Positions 28,487 to 36,068 of a stretch of 64,000 nt of DNA are shown piece by piece (the stretch's first letter is position 1; the number at the start of each line of letters is the position of its first letter). The notes beneath the pieces are model-generated. The model saw nothing but the letters and a program-made list of their open reading frames with translations. It did no database searches and was not told the origin of the DNA. Location: positions 21,806 to 85,805 of the forward strand of contig DYID01000018.1 in assembly GCA_020723805.1 (NCBI GenBank). The letters are read 5' to 3'. The stretch is from Anaerolinea sp. Lineage in GTDB: Bacteria; Chloroflexota; Anaerolineae; Anaerolineales; Villigracilaceae. Both the position numbers and the translations under genes were made by a program.

Positions 28487-29548
28487 TTATTCCCAAACGA
28501 TCTTTTCGACGAAATCCGCTTCGAGCGAAGCGATGAACTCGGCGAGCAAACGTCCCGCACGTTGAATGTCCTTGACCGAAACCGACTCGACGGTGGTGTG
28601 CATGTAGCGAATCGGGAATTCCACCAGAGCCGTCGGGATGCCTTCCATCGTCACCTGCATGGGGTAAGCGTCGGTGCCGGAGTGCCGCGGCGTGACATCC
28701 AAGAACCAGGGGATTTCCAGTTTGTCCGCCAGTTCGGTCAGTTTCTTGTGCAAGAACGGATGCAGGTTCGGTCCCATGCAAATGCCCACACCCTTCCCCA
28801 TGGGGTGCGTCTGCCAGCCGTTTGCGCCGGGACCTTTGGCAAACGTCCCGTCCACGGCGATGGCGATGCTGGGACGCAGCTGGAAGGCGGATGTGTACGC
28901 GCCGAGGAAACTCGTCTCTTCCTGGACCGTCGCCACTGCCCAGACATCCCAAACATGGGGCTTCCCCTGGAGTTCTTCCAGACAAACCGTCAACGCGGCG
29001 ACGGAGGCGCGGTTATCCAGCGTGTGACCGGAGAGCACGTCGCCCGCCAGTTCGAGCGGCTCGTTGGCAAAGGAAACCAGGTCGCCCACGCGCACCTTCT
29101 TTTCCACTTCGCGCGGGGTCAAGCCGGTATCCACCAGCAGATGCTTCATCGCCACCACGCCGTCGCCTTCGCCTTCAGGGAGCAGACGGGCAGGCGGCAT
29201 CGCAATGACGGCAGGCAGGTCCTCGCCGCTGCTGGCGTGAACCGTCACCTGCGCCCCCGGCAGAACGCGCACGTCAATCCCGCCGACGTTGGTGATGTGC
29301 AAAAAGCCGGCTTCGATGCTGGAAACCATCATGCCGATGGCGTCCATGTGAGCGGCAATCATCACCGAGGGGCGCGGAGTTTTGCCGGCGCCTCGCTTGA
29401 GTCCGTGCAGAGAGCCGACGCGGCTGAGGCTGGTCTCATCCACGAGTGGACGCCACTTCTCCTCGATGAGTTTGGCAACGGGCGTTTCATGTCCCGATAC
29501 GCCGGAGGTCGAAATGAGGGATTTCAGAAAAGGAAGGATGTCTGTCAT
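28487..29548 (-). CDS. M42 family metallopeptidase (copy 3)
   Basis: A 353-residue M42 family member that is more diverged than the other two. Motifs seen are AAHMDAIGMMV, LDNRASVAAL, VQEETSFLGAYTS (where the others have EEVGLRG/EEIGLRG) and IAVDGTFAKG. The shift in the catalytic-glutamate loop may mean a different specificity or partner. The start at 29548 begins MTDILPFLKSL. Only one base separates it from the stop of the Thr/Pro-repeat gene upstream, so the two are in one transcript. Confidence 0.9.
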   Translation of the reverse strand: MTDILPFLKSLISTSGVSGHETPVAKLIEEKWRPLVDETSLSRVGSLHGLKRGAGKTPRPSVMIAAHMDAIGMMVSSIEAGFLHITNVGGIDVRVLPGAQVTVHASSGEDLPAVIAMPPARLLPEGEGDGVVAMKHLLVDTGLTPREVEKKVRVGDLVSFANEPLELAGDVLSGHTLDNRASVAALTVCLEELQGKPHVWDVWAVATVQEETSFLGAYTSAFQLRPSIAIAVDGTFAKGPGANGWQTHPMGKGVGICMGPNLHPFLHKKLTELADKLEIPWFLDVTPRHSGTDAYPMQVTMEGIPTALVEFPIRYMHTTVESVSVKDIQRAGRLLAEFIASLEADFVEKIVWE

Positions 29549-29549
29549 G

Positions 29550-30017
29550 TTATGGGGCTGCCGTAGGGGGGAAGGAAGTGATCGTCGAAGAAGGGGTTAT
29601 AGAGGGAGTGACCGGCGTGAAACTGGCGGTCGGGGTGAAGGTGTTCGTTGGGACCGAGGTGTTGGAGGGCGTAAACGACGGCGTGATGGAGGGCGTGACG
29701 GAAGGTGTGACCGACGGCGTGAAGGATGGCGTGACCGACGGCGTAAGCGTTGGGGTGAAGGTTGGGGTTGACGAGGGGGTGACGGTGGGCGTATTGGAGG
29801 GAGTGGCAGTGATGATGGCGGGACCCGGCGTCAAGGTCGGGAGTTGAAGCGGTTCGGTCGCTGTGAAAGTAAGAGTCGCTGTGGGAGTGGCAGTCGCAGA
29901 GCCGTCCGGTGCGAACATCACTGCAAGCCCGCCCAGGCAGTAACAAGGGATCGTTGCAAGAATGATGGAAATCAAAATCAGACGACGGCGCGCCACCGGG
30001 TTCGAAGATTCATGCAT
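29550..30017 (-). CDS. Thr/Pro-repeat surface protein with N-terminal anchor
   Basis: A 155-residue protein. The first 10 residues are polar and basic (NPVARRR), then one hydrophobic helix (about 14-34) acts as signal or anchor. The rest is low-complexity sequence dominated by four-residue TPSx units (TPSV, TPSF, TPSI), with only Thr, Pro, Ser and a few hydrophobics. This would be an extended, possibly O-glycosylated stalk. The start at 30017 is nine bases after a TATAAT that is shared with the divergent sbcC promoter. It opens the peptidase operon. The function is unknown. Confidence 0.75.
   Translation of the reverse strand: MHESSNPVARRRLILISIILATIPCYCLGGLAVMFAPDGSATATPTATLTFTATEPLQLPTLTPGPAIITATPSNTPTVTPSSTPTFTPTLTPSVTPSFTPSVTPSVTPSITPSFTPSNTSVPTNTFTPTASFTPVTPSITPSSTITSFPPTAAP
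29610..29830. repeat. 12-nt-periodic tandem repeat coding for TPSx
   Basis: On the minus strand the units encode Thr-Pro-Ser-X in a row. Such in-frame arrays often change in copy number between strains. The plus strand reads as VxxGV repeats, which are a shadow. Confidence 0.65.
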
Positions 30018-30026
30018 GATGGGTAG

Positions 30027-30034
30027 ATTATAAT
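30027..30034. promoter_or_regulatory. shared palindromic -10 element for two divergent genes
   Basis: ATTATAAT is its own reverse complement, so it provides a TATAAT on both strands. On the plus strand it lies 19 bases before ATG 30054 (sbcC). On the minus strand it lies nine bases before ATG 30017. No strong -35 is seen on either side. Confidence 0.5.
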
Positions 30035-30053
30035 CCATTGAACAAACACACCT

Positions 30054-32615
30054 ATGATTCCCCTTCAATTACGCATTACCGGCTTTCTTTCTTACCGCGA
30101 TACGGTGGAATTGGATTTCGGTCCCATCGCGCTTGCCTGCATTTCCGGGCACAACGGCGCAGGCAAATCATCCTTGCTCGATGCCATCACCTGGTGCCTG
30201 TTCGGCGAAGCGCGCGGCAAAAGCAGCGAGGTCATCAACCTGAATGCGGACGTGAAAGCCGCAGAAGTGGCGCTCACCTTCCAGCATGAAGGCAATACCT
30301 ACCGCATTCAGCGTACCTTGCCGCGCAACAAAAGCACTGTACTCGAATTTCAAATCAAAGGCGAGGACGGCTGGCATCCGCTCACCGAAAAGAGCACACG
30401 CGAAACCCAAACGCGCATCGAACAAACCCTGCGCCTCGACTACGAGACCTTCGTCAACGCCTCTTTCTTTTTGCAGGGCAAAGCCGATCAGTTCACCCAG
30501 CAAAACGCCGCCAAACGCAAGGAAGTGCTGAGCAACATTCTCGGTCTCGAAGCGTGGGAAGCATACAAAAACCGCGCCGCCGAACGCCGCAAAATCATCG
30601 AGCGCAAAGTGGACGAAATAGACGGGCGTCTCGCCGAAATCGAAGCCGAACTCAGCGAAGAGGAAATCCGCAAAGCCCGGCTTGCCGAGTTAAAAGCCCA
30701 CCTCGAACGGCTCGCCTCTGCCCGCGCCGCACAGGAAGCCGTCCTGGAAAACATCAAAAAGAACGCCGCCCTGCTGGAAGAACAACGCAAACTGACCGCC
30801 TCCCTCCGCAACGGACTCGAACGTGCACGCGCGGCTCTCAGCGGACTGGAAACCCGCCTCGCCTCGAGAGAATCGGACCTGCGCTCCTACCTTGACCTGC
30901 TCAACCGCGCCGCCGAAATCGAAGCCGCCTACAAGGAATGGCAAAACGTCCGCAAGGAACTGGAGGCGTGGGAAAAGACCGCCGCGCAGTTCCACGAACA
31001 GGAAAAGGAACGCACGCCGCTGTTATTGAAAATCGAAACGGAAAAAGCAACGCTGGAAGATGAAAGACGGAGACTGAAGGCTGAAGAAATAGAGATTAGT
31101 AATCAGTTATCAGTGATCAGTGAGTTGCGAGCGGAGATCGAAACAAAGCAGGCGCTATTGAAAGAGGCGGAAGCCAAAGTTGCCGAACGCATCGCACTGG
31201 AAAACAAGCGAAACGAGGCGCGGGAACGTCAGGCGGCGCTCAAGGTCGAAAATGAGGCGCTGAAACTCGAGATGAAGCAGATCAAGGAGCGAATCGAAAC
31301 GCTCCAGTCTGCCGGTGGAGCGAATTGTCCCTTGTGCGGGCAGGCATTGAGCGCAGAACACCGCCAGTCCACGCTGGAGCAATTGGAAACAGAGGGCAAA
31401 CAAAAGGGCGACCAATATCGAGCGAACAACGAAGAGGCGAAATCCCTCGCCGCCGAAATTACCAATTACCAATCACAAATTACCCTTCTCTCTTCCGCCG
31501 AAGACGACCGCCTCCGCCTTTCCGCTGAAATCTCACAACTCACCGAACGTATGGAAAACCAGCAGGCGCGCGCCCAAGAGTGGGAGACCACAGGGAAACA
31601 ACGCCTGAAAGAAGTGGAAGACCTTCTGGAGAGCGGTGCATACGCCTCTGAGGCACAAAAACAACTCGCCCAACTCGACCGTCAACTCGCCCAACTCGGC
31701 TACGACGCCTCCGCCCACGATGCCGCCCGCCGCCGCGAAAACGAACTGCGCCGTGTCGAAGAGGAATACGGCAATCTCAAATCGGCAAAGGAAGTAAGCA
31801 GGCAAATTGAGACCGAGATTTCCAATTTGAAGGAAGAAATCGAAAATCGAAAATCGGAAATCGAAAATCTCGAAACGGAATATCAAACCGTTCGGACCAA
31901 ACTGGACGAAGCGGAAGCTCAATCTCCCAGTGTCGAAACCGCCGAGCGCGAGTTATTCCGCATCCGCGAGGAAGAGAACAAAGTCCGCAGTGAAGTGGGC
32001 GGCGCGCAGCAGCGCGTGAACATCCTCGACGTTCAACGCGACCGCAAAAAAGACCTGCTGAAAGAACGCGAAGAACTCCAAAAACAAATCACCCGTCACC
32101 GCGCCCTCGAACGCGCCTTCGGCAAGGACGGCGTCCCTGCCCTGCTCATCGAACAGGCGCTGCCGCAAATCGAAGACAAGGCAAACGAAATCCTCGACCG
32201 CCTCTCCGACGGGCAAATGTCCGTCCGCTTTGTGACGCAAACCGAATACAAAGACAAAAAACGCGCAGACCTGCGGGAGACCCTCGAGATTCAAATCAGC
32301 GACTCGGCAGGCGCCCGCAACTACGAAATGTACTCCGGCGGTGAAGCCTTCCGCGTCAACTTTGCCATCCGCCTTGCCCTCTCCGAAATCCTCGCCCGGC
32401 GCAAAGGCGCGCGCCTGCAAACCCTGGTGATTGATGAAGGCTTCGGCTCGCAGGATGCGCTCGGACGCCAACGCCTCATCGAAGCCATCAACCTCGTCAA
32501 GGATGACTTTGCCAAAATTCTCGTCATCACCCACCTCGACGAACTCAAGGACGCCTTCCCCACGCGCATCGAAGTGGAAAAGTCGGAGCGCGGGTCAACA
32601 GTGCGAATCATCTAA
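30054..32615 (+). CDS. sbcC: SbcC/Rad50-type DNA repair ATPase
   Basis: An 853-residue SMC-like ATPase that with SbcD forms the DNA end-processing nuclease. Walker A GHNGAGKSS is at residues 32-40. A long coiled coil carries the zinc hook CPLC (residues 424-427). The C-terminal half has the signature YSGGEAFRVN (about 760) and Walker B VIDEGFGSQD (about 797). The coiled coil contains three heptanucleotide arrays (31055-31124, 31459-31486, 31835-31869) read in frame. The usual partner sbcD is not adjacent. The promoter shares a -10 with the divergent gene. The first residues match family starts. Confidence 0.95.
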   Translation: MIPLQLRITGFLSYRDTVELDFGPIALACISGHNGAGKSSLLDAITWCLFGEARGKSSEVINLNADVKAAEVALTFQHEGNTYRIQRTLPRNKSTVLEFQIKGEDGWHPLTEKSTRETQTRIEQTLRLDYETFVNASFFLQGKADQFTQQNAAKRKEVLSNILGLEAWEAYKNRAAERRKIIERKVDEIDGRLAEIEAELSEEEIRKARLAELKAHLERLASARAAQEAVLENIKKNAALLEEQRKLTASLRNGLERARAALSGLETRLASRESDLRSYLDLLNRAAEIEAAYKEWQNVRKELEAWEKTAAQFHEQEKERTPLLLKIETEKATLEDERRRLKAEEIEISNQLSVISELRAEIETKQALLKEAEAKVAERIALENKRNEARERQAALKVENEALKLEMKQIKERIETLQSAGGANCPLCGQALSAEHRQSTLEQLETEGKQKGDQYRANNEEAKSLAAEITNYQSQITLLSSAEDDRLRLSAEISQLTERMENQQARAQEWETTGKQRLKEVEDLLESGAYASEAQKQLAQLDRQLAQLGYDASAHDAARRRENELRRVEEEYGNLKSAKEVSRQIETEISNLKEEIENRKSEIENLETEYQTVRTKLDEAEAQSPSVETAERELFRIREEENKVRSEVGGAQQRVNILDVQRDRKKDLLKEREELQKQITRHRALERAFGKDGVPALLIEQALPQIEDKANEILDRLSDGQMSVRFVTQTEYKDKKRADLRETLEIQISDSAGARNYEMYSGGEAFRVNFAIRLALSEILARRKGARLQTLVIDEGFGSQDALGRQRLIEAINLVKDDFAKILVITHLDELKDAFPTRIEVEKSERGSTVRII
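31055..31124 (+). repeat. heptanucleotide array inside sbcC (array 1)
   Basis: Ten 7-base units from GGAAGAT to CAGTGAG lie in frame in the first coiled-coil arm. The later units (TAGTAAT, CAGTTAT, CAGTGAT) look like the ATCAGTG arrays found in non-coding DNA. Confidence 0.7.
31459..31486 (+). repeat. heptanucleotide array inside sbcC (array 2)
   Basis: Four units: ATTACCA, ATTACCA, ATCACAA, ATTACCC. The same ATTACCA/TAATTGG unit occurs in priA (43809-43836) and between genes at 20226-20239. Confidence 0.75.
31835..31869 (+). repeat. heptanucleotide array inside sbcC (array 3)
   Basis: Five units (AGAAATC, GAAAATC, GAAAATC, GGAAATC, GAAAATC). Three units are 21 bases, so the encoded peptide repeats every seven residues (EIENRKS, EIENLE), which is a perfect coiled-coil heptad. 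Confidence 0.8.
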
Positions 32616-32619
32616 AGTC

Positions 32620-32653
32620 AAGGTCAAAAGTCGAATATTCAACCTTTGACCTT
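32620..32653. repeat. AAGGTCAAA / TTTGACCTT inverted heptamer repeat
   Basis: Perfect 9-bp arms between sbcC and the glycosyltransferase gene. The DNA between them also runs in 7-base units. No T run follows. Confidence 0.65.
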
Positions 32654-32663
32654 CGCTCATCCC

Positions 32664-33827
32664 ATGTCATACTTCATCCTCTCAACGGTATTATTTCTCG
32701 GCGGCATCGTCATCATTTACTGGCTTCACAACCAATATCATCTCGACATCGTCGTCGAAGCCGCGCCGCCGCCGCCGAACCCGCCGCTCATTTCCGTCTG
32801 CATTCCCGCCCGCAATGAAGAGCGCAACATCCGCGCCTGCGTGGAAGCGGTCTTGAAACAGGATTACCCGAACCTCGAAGTCATCGTGGTGGATGACCGC
32901 TCGACAGACGCGACCTTCCGCATTTTGACCGACCTCGCCTCCCGCGACTCCCGCCTCCGCCCCATCAGCGGTTCAGACCTGCCCCCGGGCTGGGCAGGCA
33001 AACCCCATGCCTTGTACCAAGCCTCCGCCTCCGCCCGCGGCGACTGGCTGTGCTTCATAGACGCCGACACCTTCCTCGAACCCTCTGCGCTTTCCTCTTG
33101 TTATGTCAAAGCCCTCGAAACTCAGGCGGATATGTTCACCATCATGACCTTCCAAATCCTCGGCTCGTTTTGGGAGCGGACGGTCATGCCGCTGGTGATG
33201 ACCGCCCTCTCGGTGGGATTTTCCCCGCGCAAGGTCAACGACCCGAAGCGCCGCGACGCCATCGCCAACGGACAGTTCATCCTCATCAAGCGTTCGGTCT
33301 ATGACGCCACCGGCGGACATGCAAGCGTGAAGGACAGCATCGTGGAGGATAAAGCCATCTCGGAAAAGGTGAAATGGAACGGCTACCGCCTCATCGTTGC
33401 CGATGGCATGAAAGTTGCGCGAACGCGCATGTACACCTCCCTGCCCGAAATGTGGGAAGGCTGGACGAAGAACATCTACCTCGGTCTGCGCGACCAGGCG
33501 GGCTTGTTGTGGCTGGGGGCGTTCGGTGCATTCCTGGCGTTCATGGCGTCGCTCTTCCTCCCCCTCTGGCTCCCGCTGGGATGGATTTGGTTTCTGCACG
33601 GCGGAGAGTGGATGGCACTGGCGGTCATGGGCGAGGCGCTGGCGTTGTGGGCGTATCTGATTTTTGTCCGCGCCCAAGTCGCCGAAAAGATGAACATCTC
33701 CCGCTGGTATGCGCTGACCTCGCCTCTCGGGGCGGCGGTCTTTGGAGCCATGATGCTCACCTCGGCGTGGAGGGTGGTCTCACGTCAGGGGGTAACATGG
33801 AAGGGGCGAACCTACAAGGCAGGGTAA
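32664..33827 (+). CDS. membrane glycosyltransferase family 2
   Basis: A 387-residue GT2 enzyme. An N-terminal membrane helix (about 3-22) is followed by the catalytic domain with SVCIPARNEERN, VVDDRSTDAT and FIDADTF (the DxD metal site). Three helices lie near the C-terminus (about 275-370). The pattern LPPGWAGKPHAL is shared with HpnB- and CrtQ-like transferases that act on isoprenoid or carotenoid lipids; that specificity is a guess. The start at 32664 was chosen over a TTG at 32646 because the upstream codons lie in the heptamer repeat. Confidence 0.88.
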   Translation: MSYFILSTVLFLGGIVIIYWLHNQYHLDIVVEAAPPPPNPPLISVCIPARNEERNIRACVEAVLKQDYPNLEVIVVDDRSTDATFRILTDLASRDSRLRPISGSDLPPGWAGKPHALYQASASARGDWLCFIDADTFLEPSALSSCYVKALETQADMFTIMTFQILGSFWERTVMPLVMTALSVGFSPRKVNDPKRRDAIANGQFILIKRSVYDATGGHASVKDSIVEDKAISEKVKWNGYRLIVADGMKVARTRMYTSLPEMWEGWTKNIYLGLRDQAGLLWLGAFGAFLAFMASLFLPLWLPLGWIWFLHGGEWMALAVMGEALALWAYLIFVRAQVAEKMNISRWYALTSPLGAAVFGAMMLTSAWRVVSRQGVTWKGRTYKAG

Positions 33828-33839
33828 ACCATGTGCACA

Positions 33840-33864
33840 GCCGACGTTTCTCTAACGCTGGCGG
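33840..33864. repeat. AACG hairpin family, third copy
   Basis: GCCGACGTT-TCTCT-AACGCTGGC with two mismatched pairs in the stem. It has the same loop as the elements at 11663 and 19847. Confidence 0.55.
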
Positions 33865-33936
33865 TTCAGAGGTAGAAAAAGGCTTGGGAGGTGAATCAGG
33901 CTTCGGTCAAGCATGAGGCGGGGCGTTCATCTAGGT

Positions 33937-33954
33937 TGTGACTAAAGTCACAAC
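33937..33954. promoter_or_regulatory. putative Crp/Fnr-type operator of nrfHA
   Basis: TTGTGACTAAAGTCACAA contains a perfect TGTGA-N6-TCACA and sits in a 22-bp palindrome (33934-33955). Its centre is about 41 bp before the predicted transcription start from the TAAAAT at 33973-33978, which is class II activator geometry. Confidence 0.55.
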
Positions 33955-33972
33955 CAAGCGGATAAAATTAGG

Positions 33973-33978
33973 TAAAAT
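33973..33978 (+). promoter_or_regulatory. -10 box of nrfHA
   Basis: TAAAAT lies about 30 bases before the nrfH ATG. No -35 hexamer is evident, as expected for an activator-dependent promoter. A second TAAAAT is at 33963-33968. Confidence 0.45.
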
Positions 33979-34007
33979 TAGCGCCAGATTAATCAAAAGG
34001 TGAACCG

Positions 34008-34496
34008 ATGCTTAGAAACCCGCTCTTCATTGCCATCGCTGCGGCGGTCATCGCTCTGGGGACGTTCGTGTTCGTGACCGATGCTCCCGCCTACGCCGGC
34101 AAATCGTCCGAGACGTGCGCGAATTGCCATGTGATGGATTCGATGTACGAGAATTACTATCACAGCGCGCACCAGCCCTGGGCGGAATGTTCGGACTGCC
34201 ACCTGCCCCACGATAACATCGTGAACTATTACATCGAGAAGGGGCGGCAGGGCATGCACGATGTGTACGTCTTCAGCACCGGGCAGACGCCTGAAGTCAT
34301 TCGCGCAAACGAACATTCCAAGCAAATCATCCAGGGGAACTGCATCCATTGCCACGAGGATGCAGTGGAGACCATCATGATGGGCGCCCAGCCGTTCGAC
34401 CGCTACTGCTGGGAATGCCATCGCAACGTCGCGCATGGACCGCGCGGCGCGTCCATCGTCCCGTATCAGGACTCCAACTTCTACCCCGTCAAGTAA
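34008..34496 (+). CDS. nrfH: cytochrome c nitrite reductase small subunit NrfH
   Basis: A 162-residue membrane-anchored tetraheme cytochrome of the NapC/NirT family that carries electrons from menaquinol to NrfA. One N-terminal helix (about 5-27) is followed by four CxxCH haem sites (CANCH, CSDCH, CIHCH, CWECH), all intact. The length is usual. The ribosome site is AAGGTG before the ATG. A Crp-like box and a -10 lie upstream. nrfA follows after 48 bases. Together they mark respiratory nitrite ammonification. Confidence 0.96.
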   Translation: MLRNPLFIAIAAAVIALGTFVFVTDAPAYAGKSSETCANCHVMDSMYENYYHSAHQPWAECSDCHLPHDNIVNYYIEKGRQGMHDVYVFSTGQTPEVIRANEHSKQIIQGNCIHCHEDAVETIMMGAQPFDRYCWECHRNVAHGPRGASIVPYQDSNFYPVK

Positions 34497-34544
34497 ATTC
34501 GCAAGACATCAACAGTCATCATACGTTCAAAAGGAGAATCGCAC

Positions 34545-35906
34545 ATGAACACGTTGAAAAAGTATACGACCCTCATCCTGGTCGGCATCATTATCGTGCT
34601 TGCCGCCGTGTTGACGGGCGTGCTGATCTTTATAAAAAACCAGCCTGTGGAGGAAAGAGGTTTTCAGCCGCTGGTGGAAATTGCCCCCATGGAACCGAAC
34701 TCGGAACAGTGGGGTATCAACTTCCCCAACCAATACACCACCTTTCTCAAGACCAAGACCAACAACATTGACACGACCTACGGCGGCTCGTCCCAGTTCT
34801 CGTGGCTGGAGCGCGATCCGCGCCAGGTCATCCTGTTTGCGGGGTATCCGTTCAGCAAGGATTACAACGACGACCGCGGTCACGCCAACGCGCTGGAAGA
34901 TGTGCGCGCCACAAAACGCCTGAACCTCAACGACGAGGATCCGAAGCACACGCCCGCCACCTGTTATTCCTGCAAATCTGCCGACAACCCAAAGTTATGG
35001 TCGGAGATGGGCATGGAAGCCTACGACAAGATGTCGTTCAATGAAATGACGCCGAACATCAACAACACCATCGGCTGCGCCAACTGCCACGAAGCCGGGA
35101 CGATGCGGCTCATCGTCACCAACCCCGCGCTGAAAGAGGCGCTCGAAGCCCAAGGCAAGGACTGGACGACCTTCACCCGTCAGGAAATGCGCACGGTCGT
35201 CTGCGCCAACTGCCATGTGGAATACTATTTCGCGGGACCGGGCAAGTATCTGACCTTCCCTTGGGAGAACGGTACCGACATCTACTCGATCATCGAATAC
35301 TACAATGAGCTTGGTTTCAAGGATTGGGACTATCCCGGCACGGGCACGCCCACCCTCAAAGCACAGCACCCCGAATATGAATTCTTCACAGCCGGCTCCA
35401 CGCACTACAACGCGGGCGTCTCCTGCGCCGACTGCCACATGCCCTACGTCCGCGACGGGGCGGCGAAATACTCCACGCACGATGTCCACAGCCCCCTGCT
35501 CAATCCCCAGCAGGCTTGCGGACAGTGCCACACCGACACGGAATACGTCGTCCGCCGCGTGAACGCCATTCAGGATCAGGTTGCCACCACCAAGATCGCC
35601 ACCGAAGACGCCATCATTGACGCCATCAACGCCATCAAACTTGCCGCCGCCAACCCCAACGCCGACCAGGAACTGCTGAACCAGGCGCGCCAACTGCACC
35701 GCGAAGCGCAGTTCATGTGGGACTTCGTCTCCGCCGAAAATTCGACGGGCTTCCACAACCCCGAATACGCGCTCAAGATTTTGGCAGATTCCACCAACCG
35801 CGCGCGGCAGGCGCAGATGCTCGCGGCGCAGTCGGTGAACGATATGTCCCTGCTGGAAACCGGCATCTACGACAAGATGGACCCCAAGCCGACACCGGCA
35901 CAGTAA
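34545..35906 (+). CDS. nrfA: ammonia-forming cytochrome c nitrite reductase NrfA
   Basis: A 453-residue pentahaem enzyme that reduces nitrite to ammonium with six electrons on the outer side of the membrane. The catalytic haem has the special CxxCK site, CYSCK (140-144). The other four are CxxCH at about 178, 220, 294 and 325. The N-terminal helix (about 8-30) is an uncleaved anchor or signal, since it lacks a clear cleavage site. AAGGAG precedes the ATG. A strong terminator closes the nrfHA transcript. All haem motifs are complete, so the enzyme should be active. Confidence 0.97.
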   Translation: MNTLKKYTTLILVGIIIVLAAVLTGVLIFIKNQPVEERGFQPLVEIAPMEPNSEQWGINFPNQYTTFLKTKTNNIDTTYGGSSQFSWLERDPRQVILFAGYPFSKDYNDDRGHANALEDVRATKRLNLNDEDPKHTPATCYSCKSADNPKLWSEMGMEAYDKMSFNEMTPNINNTIGCANCHEAGTMRLIVTNPALKEALEAQGKDWTTFTRQEMRTVVCANCHVEYYFAGPGKYLTFPWENGTDIYSIIEYYNELGFKDWDYPGTGTPTLKAQHPEYEFFTAGSTHYNAGVSCADCHMPYVRDGAAKYSTHDVHSPLLNPQQACGQCHTDTEYVVRRVNAIQDQVATTKIATEDAIIDAINAIKLAAANPNADQELLNQARQLHREAQFMWDFVSAENSTGFHNPEYALKILADSTNRARQAQMLAAQSVNDMSLLETGIYDKMDPKPTPAQ

Positions 35907-35965
35907 CGTGCAAGCGGGCGCTCCCCAACACCCCAAGCGCCTGCTGTTCCCAACCCATTGTCAGC

Positions 35966-36002
35966 AAGAGACGCTGTTTACATGAACAGCGTCTCTTTTG
36001 TT
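35966..36002 (+). terminator. terminator of nrfHA
   Basis: A 13-bp perfect stem AAGAGACGCTGTT, loop TACATG, and a T-rich tail (TTTTGTT). It lies 60 bases after the nrfA stop. Confidence 0.85.
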
Positions 36003-36010
36003 ATTACAAC

Positions 36011-36039
36011 TTGACAATAAATAGCAAAATTGTTATATT
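36011..36039 (+). promoter_or_regulatory. strong sigma70 promoter of the HTH-NosL gene
   Basis: A perfect TTGACA (36011-36016), a 17-bp spacer and TATATT (36034-36039). The AT-rich context differs sharply from the neighbouring DNA. CAAAAT-N6-ATTTTG (36025-36042) overlaps the -10. Confidence 0.75.
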
Positions 36040-36051
36040 TTGAAAGAATTC

Positions 36052-36063
36052 GTTATAAATAAC
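36052..36063. promoter_or_regulatory. putative operator GTTAT-AA-ATAAC
   Basis: A perfect inverted repeat between the promoter and ATG 36069. A related GTTATA lies at 36032-36037. The location suits repression by the gene's own DeoR-type HTH product. Confidence 0.45.
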
Positions 36064-36068
36064 AAAAA

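Noticed and set aside
29578..29847. Plus-strand frame of VxxGV repeats (89 codons)
   Set aside because: It is the complement of the TPSx repeat gene. The repeat explains its openness, and it lacks a ribosome site.
33934..33955. Fnr box (TTGAT-N4-ATCAA)
   Set aside because: The half-site is TGTGA, which fits Crp rather than Fnr, and the nearby regulator lacks an iron-sulfur Cys cluster.
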